Shown here: positions 17,542 through 26,902 of the stretch, one piece after another
Layout: each line of letters begins with the position of its first letter
Numbering within the stretch: position 1 is the first letter of the stretch
Assembly (NCBI RefSeq): GCF_900100965.1
Contig: NZ_FMUJ01000006.1
Location: 1-64,000 of the forward strand
Direction: 5' to 3'
DNA from: Variovorax sp. EL159
GTDB taxonomy: Bacteria > Pseudomonadota > Gammaproteobacteria > Burkholderiales > Burkholderiaceae_C
DNA length: 64,000 nucleotides
Position numbers and translations under genes: made by a program
The notes under the pieces: model-generated
Told to the model about the DNA's origin: nothing
What the model saw: only the letters and a program-made list of their open reading frames with translations
The model's database searches: none

Positions 17542-17712
17542 CGGTCGGCGGCGAGGTCTTGGTGGCGGCCTGCGCGGCGCACGCAAGACGGTACGGATTG
17601 TAAGAAGAGCGGCGTACGCGCACCGGCGACACGAAAGACATATGACCGTTGGCACTGCCGAACTGCCTCGCAAATCGGCTACGCTGCGCGCTGCCTCTAG
17701 GTGGAGATATAA

Positions 17713-20700
17713 GTGAACCGTTTCTTTCCAACATTGCTCCTGGCCGGCGGCGCCCTCATGGCCGGCCCGGGCTTTGCCCTCCAGATCACCAGTCTGTCGC
17801 CGCAAGGCGAGGTCGCGCGCGTGCGCCAGATCGTCGCCAAGTTCGACCAGGCGGCCGTCAACTTCGGCGACCCCAAGGCCCCCGCGCCGCTCTCGGTGAG
17901 CTGCACCGACGCGCAGGCCGGCAAGGGCACCGGCCGCTGGACCGACGCCAAGGCCTGGGTCTACGACTTCGAGAACGACCTGCCGCCCGGCGTGCGCTGC
18001 ACGGTCACCCGCATCCCCACCTTCAAGCCCGCCAGCGGCGAGCTGACGGGCCCCGAGCGCTACCAGTTCAACACCGGCGGCCCGTTCGTGCGCAACTACA
18101 TGCCCGGCACCTACTCGCGCATCGACGAACAGCAGATGTTCATGCTCGAGCTGAACGGCGCGGCCACGCTCGAGAGCGTTCGGCAGAACGTCTGGTGCTC
18201 GGCCGACGGCGTGGGCGAGCGCATTCCTGCCAAGCTGCTCGACGGCGACCAGCGCACCGGCCTGCTCAAGGCCTTCGGCCGCGAGAAAGAAGCCGCCAAA
18301 GACCCGCTGCGCTTCATCACGATGCAGTGCAACCGCACGCTGACGCCCGGCAGCAAGGTACAGATCGTCTACGGCAAGGGCGTGGCCACGCCCTCGGGCA
18401 TTGCCAACAACGTCGAGCGCCGCTTCGACTACCAGGTCCGCGAGCCCTTCGCCGTGTCCTTCACCTGCGAGCGCGAGAACGCACAGGCCGCCTGCCTGCC
18501 GCTGCGCCCGATGCAGCTGCAGTTCAACGCGCCGGTCACGCGCAAGCTGGCCTCGCAGATCCAGCTCAAGGGCGACAAGACCGTCAAGGCCAAGCTCGAC
18601 AACGACGGCGGCACGCAGAGCGACGACGATGTGGTCAACGGCGTGAGCTTCGAGCCGCCGCTGACCGAGAGCGCCCAATACAGCATCGAGCTGCCCTCCA
18701 AGTTCGAGGACGCCTCGGGGCGCCCGCTGGCCACGCCCGGCAACTTCCCGATGAAGGTCGCCACGGGTGCCATGCCGCCGCTGGCCAAGTTCGCCGCCTC
18801 GCCCTTCGGCGTGGTCGAGCGCCTGGCCGAGCCCGACACCCCGGCCATGATGCCGGTCACCGTGCGCCGCGTGGAGCCGCAGCTGATGGTGAACGCCCTC
18901 ACGCCCGGCAAGGTGAGCGACATGAACCCGAAGACCGACGCGGAAATCATCGCGTGGTTCCGCAAGGTGCGCCGCTACGACAGCTACAGCGTCACGCGCG
19001 AACAGGCGCGCAAGGACGTCAAGGGCCCGCTGCCCCCCGTCATCGACAAGGACGACCGCACCTCCCTGCAGACCCGCATGCTGTCGCTGCTGGCGGGCCA
19101 GCCGGGCGTGAAGGCGCTCGACATGCCCAAGTCGGATGCGGGCGATCCGCGTCCTTTCGAAGTCATCGGCATCCCGCTCACGCCGGGCTTCCACGTGCTC
19201 GAGATCGCTTCGCAGAAGCTCGGTGAAGCGCTGCTCGACGAACGCTACAACGCCGGCCGCACGATGTACGTGCGCACCACCGCGCTGGCCACCAACCTGG
19301 CCGTGCACTTCAAGCTGGGCCGCGAAAACTCGATGGCCTGGGTCACCACGCTCGACAAGGGCAAGGTCGTGGCAGGCGCCGAAGTGCGCGTGTCCAGTTG
19401 CGACGGCAAGGCCGTGGCCACCGGCACCACCGACGCGAACGGCGTGGTCATGCTCAGCGGCATCTCGCCGCAGGCGCCGAGCTGCAACGGTGCCAACGAA
19501 TACGACAGCAGCGCGTGGTTCGTGAGCGCCCGCGCCAAGGACGACAAGGGCGTCGAAGACCTCGCCTTCACCTGGAGCGACTGGCAGCGCGGCATCGAGC
19601 CCTGGCGCTTCAACGTGCCCACCAGCCTGCAGCCCGAGGCCGACCGCGTGGCCCACACCATCTTCGACCGCACGCTGCTGCGCGCCGGCGAAACGGTGTC
19701 GATGAAGAGCCTGATCCGCACCCAGACCAGCAAGGGTTTCGGCCTGCCCGAAAGCCGGCCCGACACGCTGGTCATCACCCACGTGGGCAGCGGCCAGCGC
19801 TTCACGCAGCCGCTGAACTGGCGCAAGACCGCCACCGGCGGCCTGAGCGCCGAAAACACCTTCCCCATTCCACCCGCAGCCAAGCTCGGCGTGTACGAGG
19901 TCGTGCTGCGCAGCGGCGGCGGCAAGGACGCCAACGGCGACGGTGAGAGCGACGACGACGAAGGCGGCGGCGGCGGCAGCCGCAGCTTCAGCACCGGCAT
20001 GTTCCGCGTCGAAGAGTTCCGCCTGCCCGTGCTCGAGGGCCGCATCGCGCCCACCGACAAGAAGCCGCTGGTAGCCGCGACGAGCGTGCCGACCGACGTG
20101 CAGATCAACTACGTGGCCGGCGGCGGCGCCGCCAACCTGCCGGTGCGCGTGTCGGCCATGGTGCGCGGCAAGAGCCTGAGCTTCCCCGACTACGACGCCT
20201 TCAGCTTCAACCCGCCGCGCACCGAACAGGCCGCCGGCACGCAGTCCACCAGCAGCGCCGACACCGATTCGGGCGAAGAAGACAGCAACAGCAGCAGCGA
20301 CACCCGCGTGATCGCCGACAAACTGCCCGTCACGCTCAACAAGGACGGCGCGGGCAAGGTCACCATCGACAAGGTGCCCAAGGTCAAGTCGCCGCGCGAG
20401 CTGCTGCTCGAAGCCACCTACGCCGACCCGAACGGCGAAGTGCAGACCATCCGCAGCACGCAGACGCTGTGGCCGGCCGCCGTCATCGCCGGCATCAAGA
20501 CCGAAGGCTGGGTTTCCACCGCCCAGAAGCTGAAGTTCCAGGCGCTCGCGCTCGACCTCACGGGCAAGCCCCAGGCCGGCGTGACGCTCAACGTGCGCGC
20601 CGTGGCCCGCATCACCACCACCAGCCGCAAGCGCATGGTGGGCGGCTTCTACACCTACGACAACAAGACCGAGACCAAGGACATCGGCACCGTCTGCAGC

Positions 20701-23700
20701 GGCAAGAGCGACGCGCGCGGCCTGCTGCTGTGCGAGTCGGAGCTGAAGGAAGCCGGCGAAGTCGAACTCGTGGCCAGCGCCACCGACAGCGACGGCCGCG
20801 ACGCCAAGGCCGTGAGCTCGGTCTACGTCACCAAGCAGGGCGAGCTCTGGTTCGGCGGCGAAGACAACGACCGCATCGACGTGCTGCCCGAGAAGAAGAG
20901 CTACCAGCCCGGCGAGATCGCCAAGTTCCAGGTGCGCAGCCCGTTCCGCTTTGCCACCGCGCTGGTCGCCGTGGAACGCGAAGGCATCATCGAGACGCAC
21001 GTGGTGCAGCTCGACGGCAAGGACCCGACGGTCACCCTGGAGGTCAAGCCCGAATGGGGCCCGAACGCCTACATCAGCGTGCTCGCATTGCGCGGGCGCC
21101 TGCGCGAAGTGCCGTGGTACAGCTTCTTCACCTGGGGCTTCAAGGCACCACGTGAGTGGTGGACCGCCTTCTGGTACGAAGGCAAGGAATACGTCGCGCC
21201 CACCGCGATGGTCGACCTGAGCAAGCCCGCCTATCGCCTGGGCATGGCCGAGATCCGCGTCGGCACGCGTGCCCACCAGCTCGACGTGACCGTCACCAGC
21301 GACAAGCCCAGCTACCCGATCCGCAGCAAGGCGCAGATCACCATCTCCGCCAAGCTGCCCGATGGCAAGCCGGCCGCCGGCGCCGAAGTGGCACTGGCCG
21401 CGGTCGACCAGGCCCTGCTGGAGCTGATGCCCAACGACAGCTGGAACCTGCTCAACGCGATGCTGCAGCGACGCAGCTGGGGCGTGAGCACCTCCACCGC
21501 GCAAATGGAAATCGTCGGCCGGCGCCACTACGGGCGCAAGGCCGTGCCCGCGGGCGGCGGCGGCGGCAAGGGCCAGACGCGCGAACTGCTCGACACCCTG
21601 CTGGTGTGGAACCCGAAGGTCGTGCTCGACGCCAACGGCCAGGCCGTGGTGACGGTGCCGCTCAACGATGCGCTCACCACCTTCAAGATCGTGGCCGTGG
21701 CCGATGCGGGCACCAGCCTGTTCGGCACCGGCCAGATGAGCATCCAGGCCACGCAAGACCTGCAGATCATCAGCGGCCTGCCGCCGCTGGTGCGCGAGGA
21801 CGACCAGTTCCGCGCCCAGATCACGCTGCGCAACACCACGCAAAAGCCGATGAAGGTCGAGGCCACGCCGCGCGCCACCCTGCTCACGCTGGAGCCGCAG
21901 ACCGTGGACATTCCGGCCGGCGAAGCGCGCGAGGTCGCATGGACCGTGACCGCGCCCGCGCAGCTCGCGCAGACGCGCGCCGAAGCCATCCTGTGGGAGA
22001 TCGAAGCCAAGGACACCATCGGCGGCGCGCGCGACGCGCTCAAGGTGCGCCAGCGCATCGTGCCTTCGGTGCCGCTCACGGTGCAGCAGGCGACGCTGGT
22101 GCAGCTCGACGGGCCGTTCACGCTCGACGTGGCCCCACCCGCCGACGCCCTCCCCGGCCGTGGCGGCCTCAAGCTGGCCTTGCAACCCAAGCTCGCCGAA
22201 GGCCTGCCGGGCGTGCGCGACTGGTTCGCCAACTACCCCTTCATCTGCCTCGAACAGAAGACCAGCAAATCGGTCGGCCTGCGCGACGCGAAGATGTGGC
22301 AGGGCGTGCTGGCCACGCTGCCGACCTACCTCGACAGCGACGGCCTGGCCAACTACTTCCCGCCGCGCGACGGCGAAGCCAACCGCGGCAGCGACATCCT
22401 CACCTCGTACCTGCTCGCAGCGACGAACGAGGCCGCGCAGCTCAACCCGGCCTTCGCACTGGCCGATGACGTGCGCGCGCCGATGGAATCGGGCCTGATC
22501 GCCTTTGTCGAGGGCCGCATCACGCGCGAGTTCTGGAGCCCGCGCAAGGACCTCGACGTGCGCAAGCTCGCCGCGCTCGAAGCGCTCTCGCGCTACGGCA
22601 AGGCCAAGGGCAGCATGCTCGGCAGCATCACCATCGCGCCGAACCAGTGGCCCACCAGCGCGGTGATCGACTGGCTCAACATCCTGAAGCGCGTGAACGA
22701 CGTGCCGCAGCGCCAGCAGCGCCTGGACGAAGCCAACAACGTGCTCAAGGCTCGTTTGTCTTACCAGGGCACCAAGCTCATCTTCAGCACCGAGCAGGAC
22801 GACTACTGGTGGTGGCTGATGACCAACGGCGACGTCAACACCGCCCGCCTGCTGCTCAGCGTGATGGACGACCCGGCCTGGAAGGACGACATCGGCAAGC
22901 TCGCCAACGGCTTCATCGGCCGCCAGCAGAACGGCGCATGGCACACCACCACCGCCAACCTGTGGGGCGGACTGGCGCTGGAGAAGTTCAGCAAGGTGTT
23001 CGAGAGCACCCCGGTGTCGGGCGTGACCGCCGCCACGCTGGGTGCCGTCAAGGCGCAGGTCGACTGGAGCAAGGTCGATCGCGTCAAGACCACCGACGCC
23101 GCCGGCGCACCGAACCAGACCACCTTCTTCGGCGCACCCGCCTCGCCGGGCAACCTGAAGAACAACACGATGTTCCTGCCCTGGGCCGCATCGCCTTCCG
23201 GTGCACCGGTGCGCGACACGCTGCTGGTCACCCAGCAAGGCACCGGCAAGCCGTGGCTCACGCTGCAGTCGATTGCCGCCGTGCAGTTGAAGGCACCGTT
23301 CGCCGCCGGCTACGCGATCAAGAAGACCATCACCCCGGTCGAGCAGGCCACCGCGGGCAAGTACACCCGCGGCGACGTGCTGCGCGTCACCCTCGAAGTG
23401 AACGCCAGTGCCGACATGACCTGGGTCGTCATCAGCGACCCGATCCCGGGTGGCGCCACCATCCTGGGCGGCGGCCTGGGCCGTGACTCGCAGATCGCCA
23501 CGCAGGGCGAGAAGAAGTCCGGCTCCGGCTGGGCGGCTTTCGAAGAACGCAGCTTCGAGGCCTTCCGCAGTTACTACGAGTACCTGCCCAAGGGCGTGGT
23601 GAAGATGGAATACACCGTGCGCCTGAACAACGTCGGCGACTTCGCGCTGCCGCCGAGCCGCGTCGAGGCGATGTACGCGCCCGAGATGTTCGGCGAGTCG

Positions 23701-23736
23701 CCGAATGCGCGGGTGAAGGTGGAGGCAGCGAAGTAA
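17713..23736 (+). CDS. Bacterial alpha-2-macroglobulin with thioester motif, 2007 aa
   Basis: Periplasmic protease-trap protein thought to protect the cell from host or competitor proteases. Starts at GTG 17713 with a GGTGGAG ribosome site. The signal peptide ends near GFA-LQ and there is no lipobox, unlike the lipoprotein YfhM of E. coli. N-terminal MG-like beta domains come first, with a SDDDEGGGGGSRSF acidic/Gly loop near residue 745. The MG2-type region (about 570-760) contains FDRTLLRAGETVSMKSLIRT. A bait-like acidic/Ser insert lies near 835-860, and an ANG domain around 1250-1400 contains GKGQTRELLDTLLVWNPKV. The thioester is Cys1512-Leu-Glu-Gln1515 in FICLEQKTSK, followed by the alpha-helical TED. 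The final receptor-binding-like MG domain ends at LPPSRVEAMYAPEMFG. In E. coli this family is paired with pbpC; here pbpC is 17 kb away. Confidence 0.93.
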   Translation: MNRFFPTLLLAGGALMAGPGFALQITSLSPQGEVARVRQIVAKFDQAAVNFGDPKAPAPLSVSCTDAQAGKGTGRWTDAKAWVYDFENDLPPGVRCTVTRIPTFKPASGELTGPERYQFNTGGPFVRNYMPGTYSRIDEQQMFMLELNGAATLESVRQNVWCSADGVGERIPAKLLDGDQRTGLLKAFGREKEAAKDPLRFITMQCNRTLTPGSKVQIVYGKGVATPSGIANNVERRFDYQVREPFAVSFTCERENAQAACLPLRPMQLQFNAPVTRKLASQIQLKGDKTVKAKLDNDGGTQSDDDVVNGVSFEPPLTESAQYSIELPSKFEDASGRPLATPGNFPMKVATGAMPPLAKFAASPFGVVERLAEPDTPAMMPVTVRRVEPQLMVNALTPGKVSDMNPKTDAEIIAWFRKVRRYDSYSVTREQARKDVKGPLPPVIDKDDRTSLQTRMLSLLAGQPGVKALDMPKSDAGDPRPFEVIGIPLTPGFHVLEIASQKLGEALLDERYNAGRTMYVRTTALATNLAVHFKLGRENSMAWVTTLDKGKVVAGAEVRVSSCDGKAVATGTTDANGVVMLSGISPQAPSCNGANEYDSSAWFVSARAKDDKGVEDLAFTWSDWQRGIEPWRFNVPTSLQPEADRVAHTIFDRTLLRAGETVSMKSLIRTQTSKGFGLPESRPDTLVITHVGSGQRFTQPLNWRKTATGGLSAENTFPIPPAAKLGVYEVVLRSGGGKDANGDGESDDDEGGGGGSRSFSTGMFRVEEFRLPVLEGRIAPTDKKPLVAATSVPTDVQINYVAGGGAANLPVRVSAMVRGKSLSFPDYDAFSFNPPRTEQAAGTQSTSSADTDSGEEDSNSSSDTRVIADKLPVTLNKDGAGKVTIDKVPKVKSPRELLLEATYADPNGEVQTIRSTQTLWPAAVIAGIKTEGWVSTAQKLKFQALALDLTGKPQAGVTLNVRAVARITTTSRKRMVGGFYTYDNKTETKDIGTVCSGKSDARGLLLCESELKEAGEVELVASATDSDGRDAKAVSSVYVTKQGELWFGGEDNDRIDVLPEKKSYQPGEIAKFQVRSPFRFATALVAVEREGIIETHVVQLDGKDPTVTLEVKPEWGPNAYISVLALRGRLREVPWYSFFTWGFKAPREWWTAFWYEGKEYVAPTAMVDLSKPAYRLGMAEIRVGTRAHQLDVTVTSDKPSYPIRSKAQITISAKLPDGKPAAGAEVALAAVDQALLELMPNDSWNLLNAMLQRRSWGVSTSTAQMEIVGRRHYGRKAVPAGGGGGKGQTRELLDTLLVWNPKVVLDANGQAVVTVPLNDALTTFKIVAVADAGTSLFGTGQMSIQATQDLQIISGLPPLVREDDQFRAQITLRNTTQKPMKVEATPRATLLTLEPQTVDIPAGEAREVAWTVTAPAQLAQTRAEAILWEIEAKDTIGGARDALKVRQRIVPSVPLTVQQATLVQLDGPFTLDVAPPADALPGRGGLKLALQPKLAEGLPGVRDWFANYPFICLEQKTSKSVGLRDAKMWQGVLATLPTYLDSDGLANYFPPRDGEANRGSDILTSYLLAATNEAAQLNPAFALADDVRAPMESGLIAFVEGRITREFWSPRKDLDVRKLAALEALSRYGKAKGSMLGSITIAPNQWPTSAVIDWLNILKRVNDVPQRQQRLDEANNVLKARLSYQGTKLIFSTEQDDYWWWLMTNGDVNTARLLLSVMDDPAWKDDIGKLANGFIGRQQNGAWHTTTANLWGGLALEKFSKVFESTPVSGVTAATLGAVKAQVDWSKVDRVKTTDAAGAPNQTTFFGAPASPGNLKNNTMFLPWAASPSGAPVRDTLLVTQQGTGKPWLTLQSIAAVQLKAPFAAGYAIKKTITPVEQATAGKYTRGDVLRVTLEVNASADMTWVVISDPIPGGATILGGGLGRDSQIATQGEKKSGSGWAAFEERSFEAFRSYYEYLPKGVVKMEYTVRLNNVGDFALPPSRVEAMYAPEMFGESPNARVKVEAAK

Positions 23737-23760
23737 GCCAGGCCGCATCGCGGCGCGACG

Positions 23761-23787
23761 GGCCAGCGATCGATCGATCGACTGGCC
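23761..23787. repeat. GATC-repeat hairpin downstream of the A2M gene
   Basis: GGCCAG at 23761-23766 and CTGGCC at 23782-23787 enclose four overlapping GATC/CGAT units, so the whole stretch folds into a long hairpin with one bulge. It is followed by a GACTGACTGATTGAC direct repeat and a run of seven A. No T-run follows on the plus strand, so it would be an atypical terminator. Confidence 0.4.
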
Positions 23788-23822
23788 GACTGACTGATTG
23801 ACGAAAAAAAGGGAGAAACACC

Positions 23823-24470
23823 ATGGGCCTCGCCATCAGCGTCGGTACGCTGGCTTACTTGCTGGAGAACGACACCGAAGGCGCCGAGTGGCGCCAGGAA
23901 GAACTGGCGGTGGCCAACAAGCTGCTGGCATCGGCGGACCTTCCGCCGCATGCCGAGCCCCGGGAGCTGCCGCCGCTGCACTCGCGTGCGTCGCTGCGCA
24001 GCTTCCCGTACTCGTACATCCACTACCTGCGCCTGGCCTACGCGTACCGCGCACAGTCACCCGACTGGATGGCGACGCCATTGCCGGACGGTGTCGATCC
24101 CACGGACGATCCGGTGGTCGAAGACGCCCTCTTCGACTCGGAAAGCCACCTGATCCGCCACTCGGATGCAGACGGGTTCTACGTGCCTGTCGATTTCGAA
24201 GAGGTCCTGTATTCCGACCCCGACGACGAAAAGGAAGTGGTCGGCGGCATGCTCGGCTCGTCCTACCGCCTGCGCGACGAGCTGGTGCTGGTGGCGCCCG
24301 CGCTGGGCATCACCCTTGTCGACGGCCAGCTGTCGGACGAGGAAGCCAAACGAATCAACGGCCTGGTCGACGTCGACGAAGGCCTTCATCGCGAATACGC
24401 CTCGTGGCTGCTGCTCTACGAAGCGGCCCGGCTGAGCATCGCGCACAAGATGGCCATCGTTTTCAACTGA
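23823..24470 (+). CDS. Hypothetical acidic cytosolic protein
   Basis: 215 residues, no signal peptide or membrane segment, strongly acidic (runs such as DPDDEKEV and DPTDDPVVEDALFDSE). Good ribosome site GGGAG 7 nt before the ATG. The pattern RSFPYSYIHYLRLAYAYR followed by HLIRHSDADGFYVPVDF suggests a globular protein with an aromatic N-terminal helix. It is about 85 nt downstream of the A2M gene across a hairpin. I do not recognise a family. Confidence 0.75.
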   Translation: MGLAISVGTLAYLLENDTEGAEWRQEELAVANKLLASADLPPHAEPRELPPLHSRASLRSFPYSYIHYLRLAYAYRAQSPDWMATPLPDGVDPTDDPVVEDALFDSESHLIRHSDADGFYVPVDFEEVLYSDPDDEKEVVGGMLGSSYRLRDELVLVAPALGITLVDGQLSDEEAKRINGLVDVDEGLHREYASWLLLYEAARLSIAHKMAIVFN

Positions 24471-24507
24471 GAGCGGTCCGCCTTTTCGACTGCCGGATAC
24501 GCAGGCC

Positions 24508-25191
24508 ATGACGATGAAGAAATCCATCCGCATTGGCCGCGCTCCCCTTCATCCGGACACCACGCCGAAGACGCCCTGCGAAGAGGCCCTGTCGTGCACC
24601 AAGCCGTGGGACACGCTCGAAGAAACGGCGACACCCGGCGTCCGGTACTGCAGCGATTGCCGAAAGAACGTGTTCTGGGTGGACACCTCGGAGCAGGTGC
24701 GCGCCGCTGCCCTGCTGGACCGCTGCGTCGCCATCGCGGATGACAGCGCGCATTCCAGGTCCGGCGAACACAAGATCACGGCAAACTCTGCACCCATGCC
24801 CCGCCACCTCGCCACCGTCACCCTTCTCGTCCACGACTACGACGAAGCCATCCGCTTCTTCACCGAGGCGCTTCGCTTCGAGCTGGTCGAAGACACGCCG
24901 CGCGGGCCGGGCAAGCGCTGGGTGGTGGTGTCGCCCGGTCGGAACGCCGGCGCCACGCTGTTGTTGGCCAAGGCCGTGACCGACGAACAGGCGGCCAGCA
25001 TCGGCAAGCAGGCCGGCGGTCGCGTGTTCCTGTTCCTCCACACCGCGGACTTCCAGTCCGACTACCAACACATGGCATCCCACGGCGTGCGCTTTCTCGA
25101 AGCACCTCGCCACGAGCCGCATGGCACGGTCGCCGTCTTTCTCGACCTTTGCGGCAACCGGTGGGACCTTCTGCAACCGAGCGACGCATGA
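24508..25191 (+). CDS. Fusion of a Cys-rich small domain with a VOC (glyoxalase-fold) domain
   Basis: 227 residues. The N-terminal part (about 1-90) carries the pattern C...LSCTKPWD.L..T....VRYCSDCRKNV....E...AAL..RCVAI. It recurs as a small Cys-rich, probably zinc-binding module in proteobacterial proteins. From residue 96 (MPRHLATVTLLVHDYDEAI) a complete single VOC module follows, with VEDTPRGPGKRWVVVSP and the ending VAVFLDLCGNRWDLLQP. The junction residues look like the natural start of a free-standing VOC protein, so this may be an in-frame fusion of two once separate genes. The gene overlaps the methyltransferase by ATGA. Substrate unknown. Confidence 0.82.
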   Translation: MTMKKSIRIGRAPLHPDTTPKTPCEEALSCTKPWDTLEETATPGVRYCSDCRKNVFWVDTSEQVRAAALLDRCVAIADDSAHSRSGEHKITANSAPMPRHLATVTLLVHDYDEAIRFFTEALRFELVEDTPRGPGKRWVVVSPGRNAGATLLLAKAVTDEQAASIGKQAGGRVFLFLHTADFQSDYQHMASHGVRFLEAPRHEPHGTVAVFLDLCGNRWDLLQPSDA

Positions 25192-26006
25192 GCAGCAACG
25201 ACAGCATCGACTTTCTCTCCCACAACCGCGCCGCCTGGGACCGCCAGGCCACCGAAGAACGCGAGTGGTCGCGTCCCGTCAGCAGCGAGCTGATTGCCGC
25301 GGCCCGCCATGGCGACTGGCGCGTGCACCTCACGCCGCAGCCGCTGCCGGCCGACTGGCTGGGCGACGTGCGGGGCCAGCGCATTCTTTGCCTCGCTTCG
25401 GCCGGCGGCCAGCAGGCGCCCGTGCTCGCGGCCGCCGGTGCGCAGGTCACGGTGTTCGACCTGTCCGACGAGCAACTCATGCAGGACCGCCGGGTCGCTG
25501 AACGCGACGGCCTCGACCTCGCGACGGTGCAAGGCGACATGCGCGACCTGGGCGTGTTCGCCGACGCGCAGTTCGACATGGTCTTTCACCCGATCTCCAA
25601 CCTCTACGTGCCGGACGTGCGCCCTGTGTGGCGCGAATGCCATCGCGTGTTGAAGGCCGGCGGCGCCCTGCTCGCGAGCTTCTACAACCCCGTGGTCTTC
25701 ATCGGCGACCGCGATCCGGCGCTGCTGGCGCAAGGGTTGGTGCGCCCGCTGTACAAGCTGCCGTACTCCGACCTGAACGACATGCCGCCCGAAGCGCTGG
25801 AAAAGAAACGGCAGAACGGCGAAGCCATGGTGTTCGGCCATTCGCTGGCCGACCTGATCGGCGGGCAGATCGCGGCCGGCTTTTCCATCGACGGCTTCCT
25901 CGAAAACACGCAGCCCCATCCACGCTTCGTGGTCGACCGGTTCATGCCGACCTTTCTCGCGACGCGCGCGGTGAAACGTCAGCCGCTGCCAGGAGCCACA
26001 CCATGA
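25188..26006 (+). CDS. Class I SAM-dependent methyltransferase
   Basis: 272 residues starting at ATG 25188, overlapping the previous stop by ATGA. The Rossmann fold shows motif I as ILCLASAGGQQAPVLAAAGA, a less common Leu-Ala-Ser-Ala-Gly-Gly form. The acidic residue of motif II is in VTVFDLSDEQL. Motif III/IV is VQGDMRDLGVFADAQFDMVFHP, followed by ECHRVLKAGGALLASFYNP. This layout matches small-molecule methyltransferases of the UbiE-like superfamily. It sits in a translationally coupled run with the Cys-rich/VOC protein and the next hypothetical, which suggests one pathway or complex. The acceptor substrate cannot be told from sequence. Confidence 0.88.
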   Translation: MSSNDSIDFLSHNRAAWDRQATEEREWSRPVSSELIAAARHGDWRVHLTPQPLPADWLGDVRGQRILCLASAGGQQAPVLAAAGAQVTVFDLSDEQLMQDRRVAERDGLDLATVQGDMRDLGVFADAQFDMVFHPISNLYVPDVRPVWRECHRVLKAGGALLASFYNPVVFIGDRDPALLAQGLVRPLYKLPYSDLNDMPPEALEKKRQNGEAMVFGHSLADLIGGQIAAGFSIDGFLENTQPHPRFVVDRFMPTFLATRAVKRQPLPGATP

Positions 26007-26560
26007 CGCTTCAAGACCGCATTCATTTCACCGGCAACCCCTGGCCCGAAGGCCACCCCATTGCGGAGTTCCGCTGGACGGCCTCCGTCAGGGACGGCAT
26101 GGTGTGGTTCGACCTCCACCTGCGCAGCGCGGACTACGACGCCGAGCGGGAGATCGACGAGCCCGAAGACGAAGAGATCGACTACCCCTCGGACTGGGAA
26201 GCGCCCAACGTCTGGAACAACTACCACCGCTGCACGCTGTCATCGACGAACTGGGGCGACGGCAACGGCTTCGCGGTGTGCCCGGTGTCCGACTTCAGCC
26301 CGGCGCGGATCGACGGCCTCGAAGTCCGCGTGGACGAACCGCCGCCCGAAGACACGGAAGACAACGCCTTCCACATCTACCTGCTGGGCCACGACGCGGC
26401 AGCTCACCACCGCATCCGCTTCGACCGCATCGCGGGCACCGACCGGTTCAGCATTGCATGGACCGGCAAGATCGCGCTTGCCTACACCGGCGACTATGAA
26501 TACAAGTACGACTTCGCGGCGCACCTGCACGACGTGCAAGCGCCGCGAATTCCCGCGTAA
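26003..26560 (+). CDS. Hypothetical acidic beta-rich protein
   Basis: 185 residues, starting at ATG 26003 inside the previous stop (ATGA) with AGGAG 8 nt upstream. The protein is acidic and aromatic, without signal peptide: YDAEREIDEPEDEEIDYPSD, then VWNNYHRCTLSSTNWGDGNG, VEVRVDEPPPEDTEDNAF-like segments and a C-terminal YTGDYEYKYDFAAHLHDV. The alternation of short strands suggests a beta-sandwich. No family recognised. Its overlap with the methyltransferase gene indicates joint expression. The start is well fixed by the ribosome site and overlap. Confidence 0.8.
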   Translation: MTLQDRIHFTGNPWPEGHPIAEFRWTASVRDGMVWFDLHLRSADYDAEREIDEPEDEEIDYPSDWEAPNVWNNYHRCTLSSTNWGDGNGFAVCPVSDFSPARIDGLEVRVDEPPPEDTEDNAFHIYLLGHDAAAHHRIRFDRIAGTDRFSIAWTGKIALAYTGDYEYKYDFAAHLHDVQAPRIPA

Positions 26561-26620
26561 GTCTTTTCACGGCCTGCCAGAGCCACGCGGCGCCCGGCAA
26601 CACCCATCGCTTCGCCCCGC

Positions 26621-26845
26621 ATGCAGATCCTGCTTCCCGTGCTGTTCATGGTCGTCCTTGTGGGCGCCGTCTTCTTCGGCAGCTGCCTGTTGCGCACCAT
26701 CCTGCTGCGAGAGCACGCACTGCAATCGCGGCTGAGCGACGAGGCCATCGCGGGCTATGTCAGCTTCGCCATGAAGAACGCCAAGGGCATCATGGCGATC
26801 CTGCTGATGATCTATTTCATGGTGGCCGGCGCGTTCTATTCGTAA
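26621..26845 (+). CDS. Small membrane protein with two transmembrane helices
   Basis: 74 residues. Helix 1 (about 3-27, LLPVLFMVVLVGAVFFGSCLL) and helix 2 (about 55-73, IMAILLMIYFMVAGAFY) flank a short polar loop with REHALQSRLSDEAIAGYVSF. No catalytic motif is seen. Lies 60 nt after the acidic hypothetical protein and 57 nt before the NIPSNAP gene. Function unknown; size, clear topology and gene order support a real gene. Confidence 0.65.
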   Translation: MQILLPVLFMVVLVGAVFFGSCLLRTILLREHALQSRLSDEAIAGYVSFAMKNAKGIMAILLMIYFMVAGAFYS

Positions 26846-26902
26846 GCTCGCAACCTCGGCTGCAGCACCGCAGGCCCTTCTCTTTCATCGGGAGATCCAT
26901 TC

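Noticed and set aside
17542..23748. Very long open frame on the minus strand opposite the A2M gene, continuous with the opgC frame
   Set aside because: It is the codon-bias shadow of the plus-strand A2M gene: Arg/His/Gly/Ala-rich, no domain, no ribosome site. The A2M frame has a signal peptide and the CLEQ motif. Only the last 380 codons (opgC) are real.
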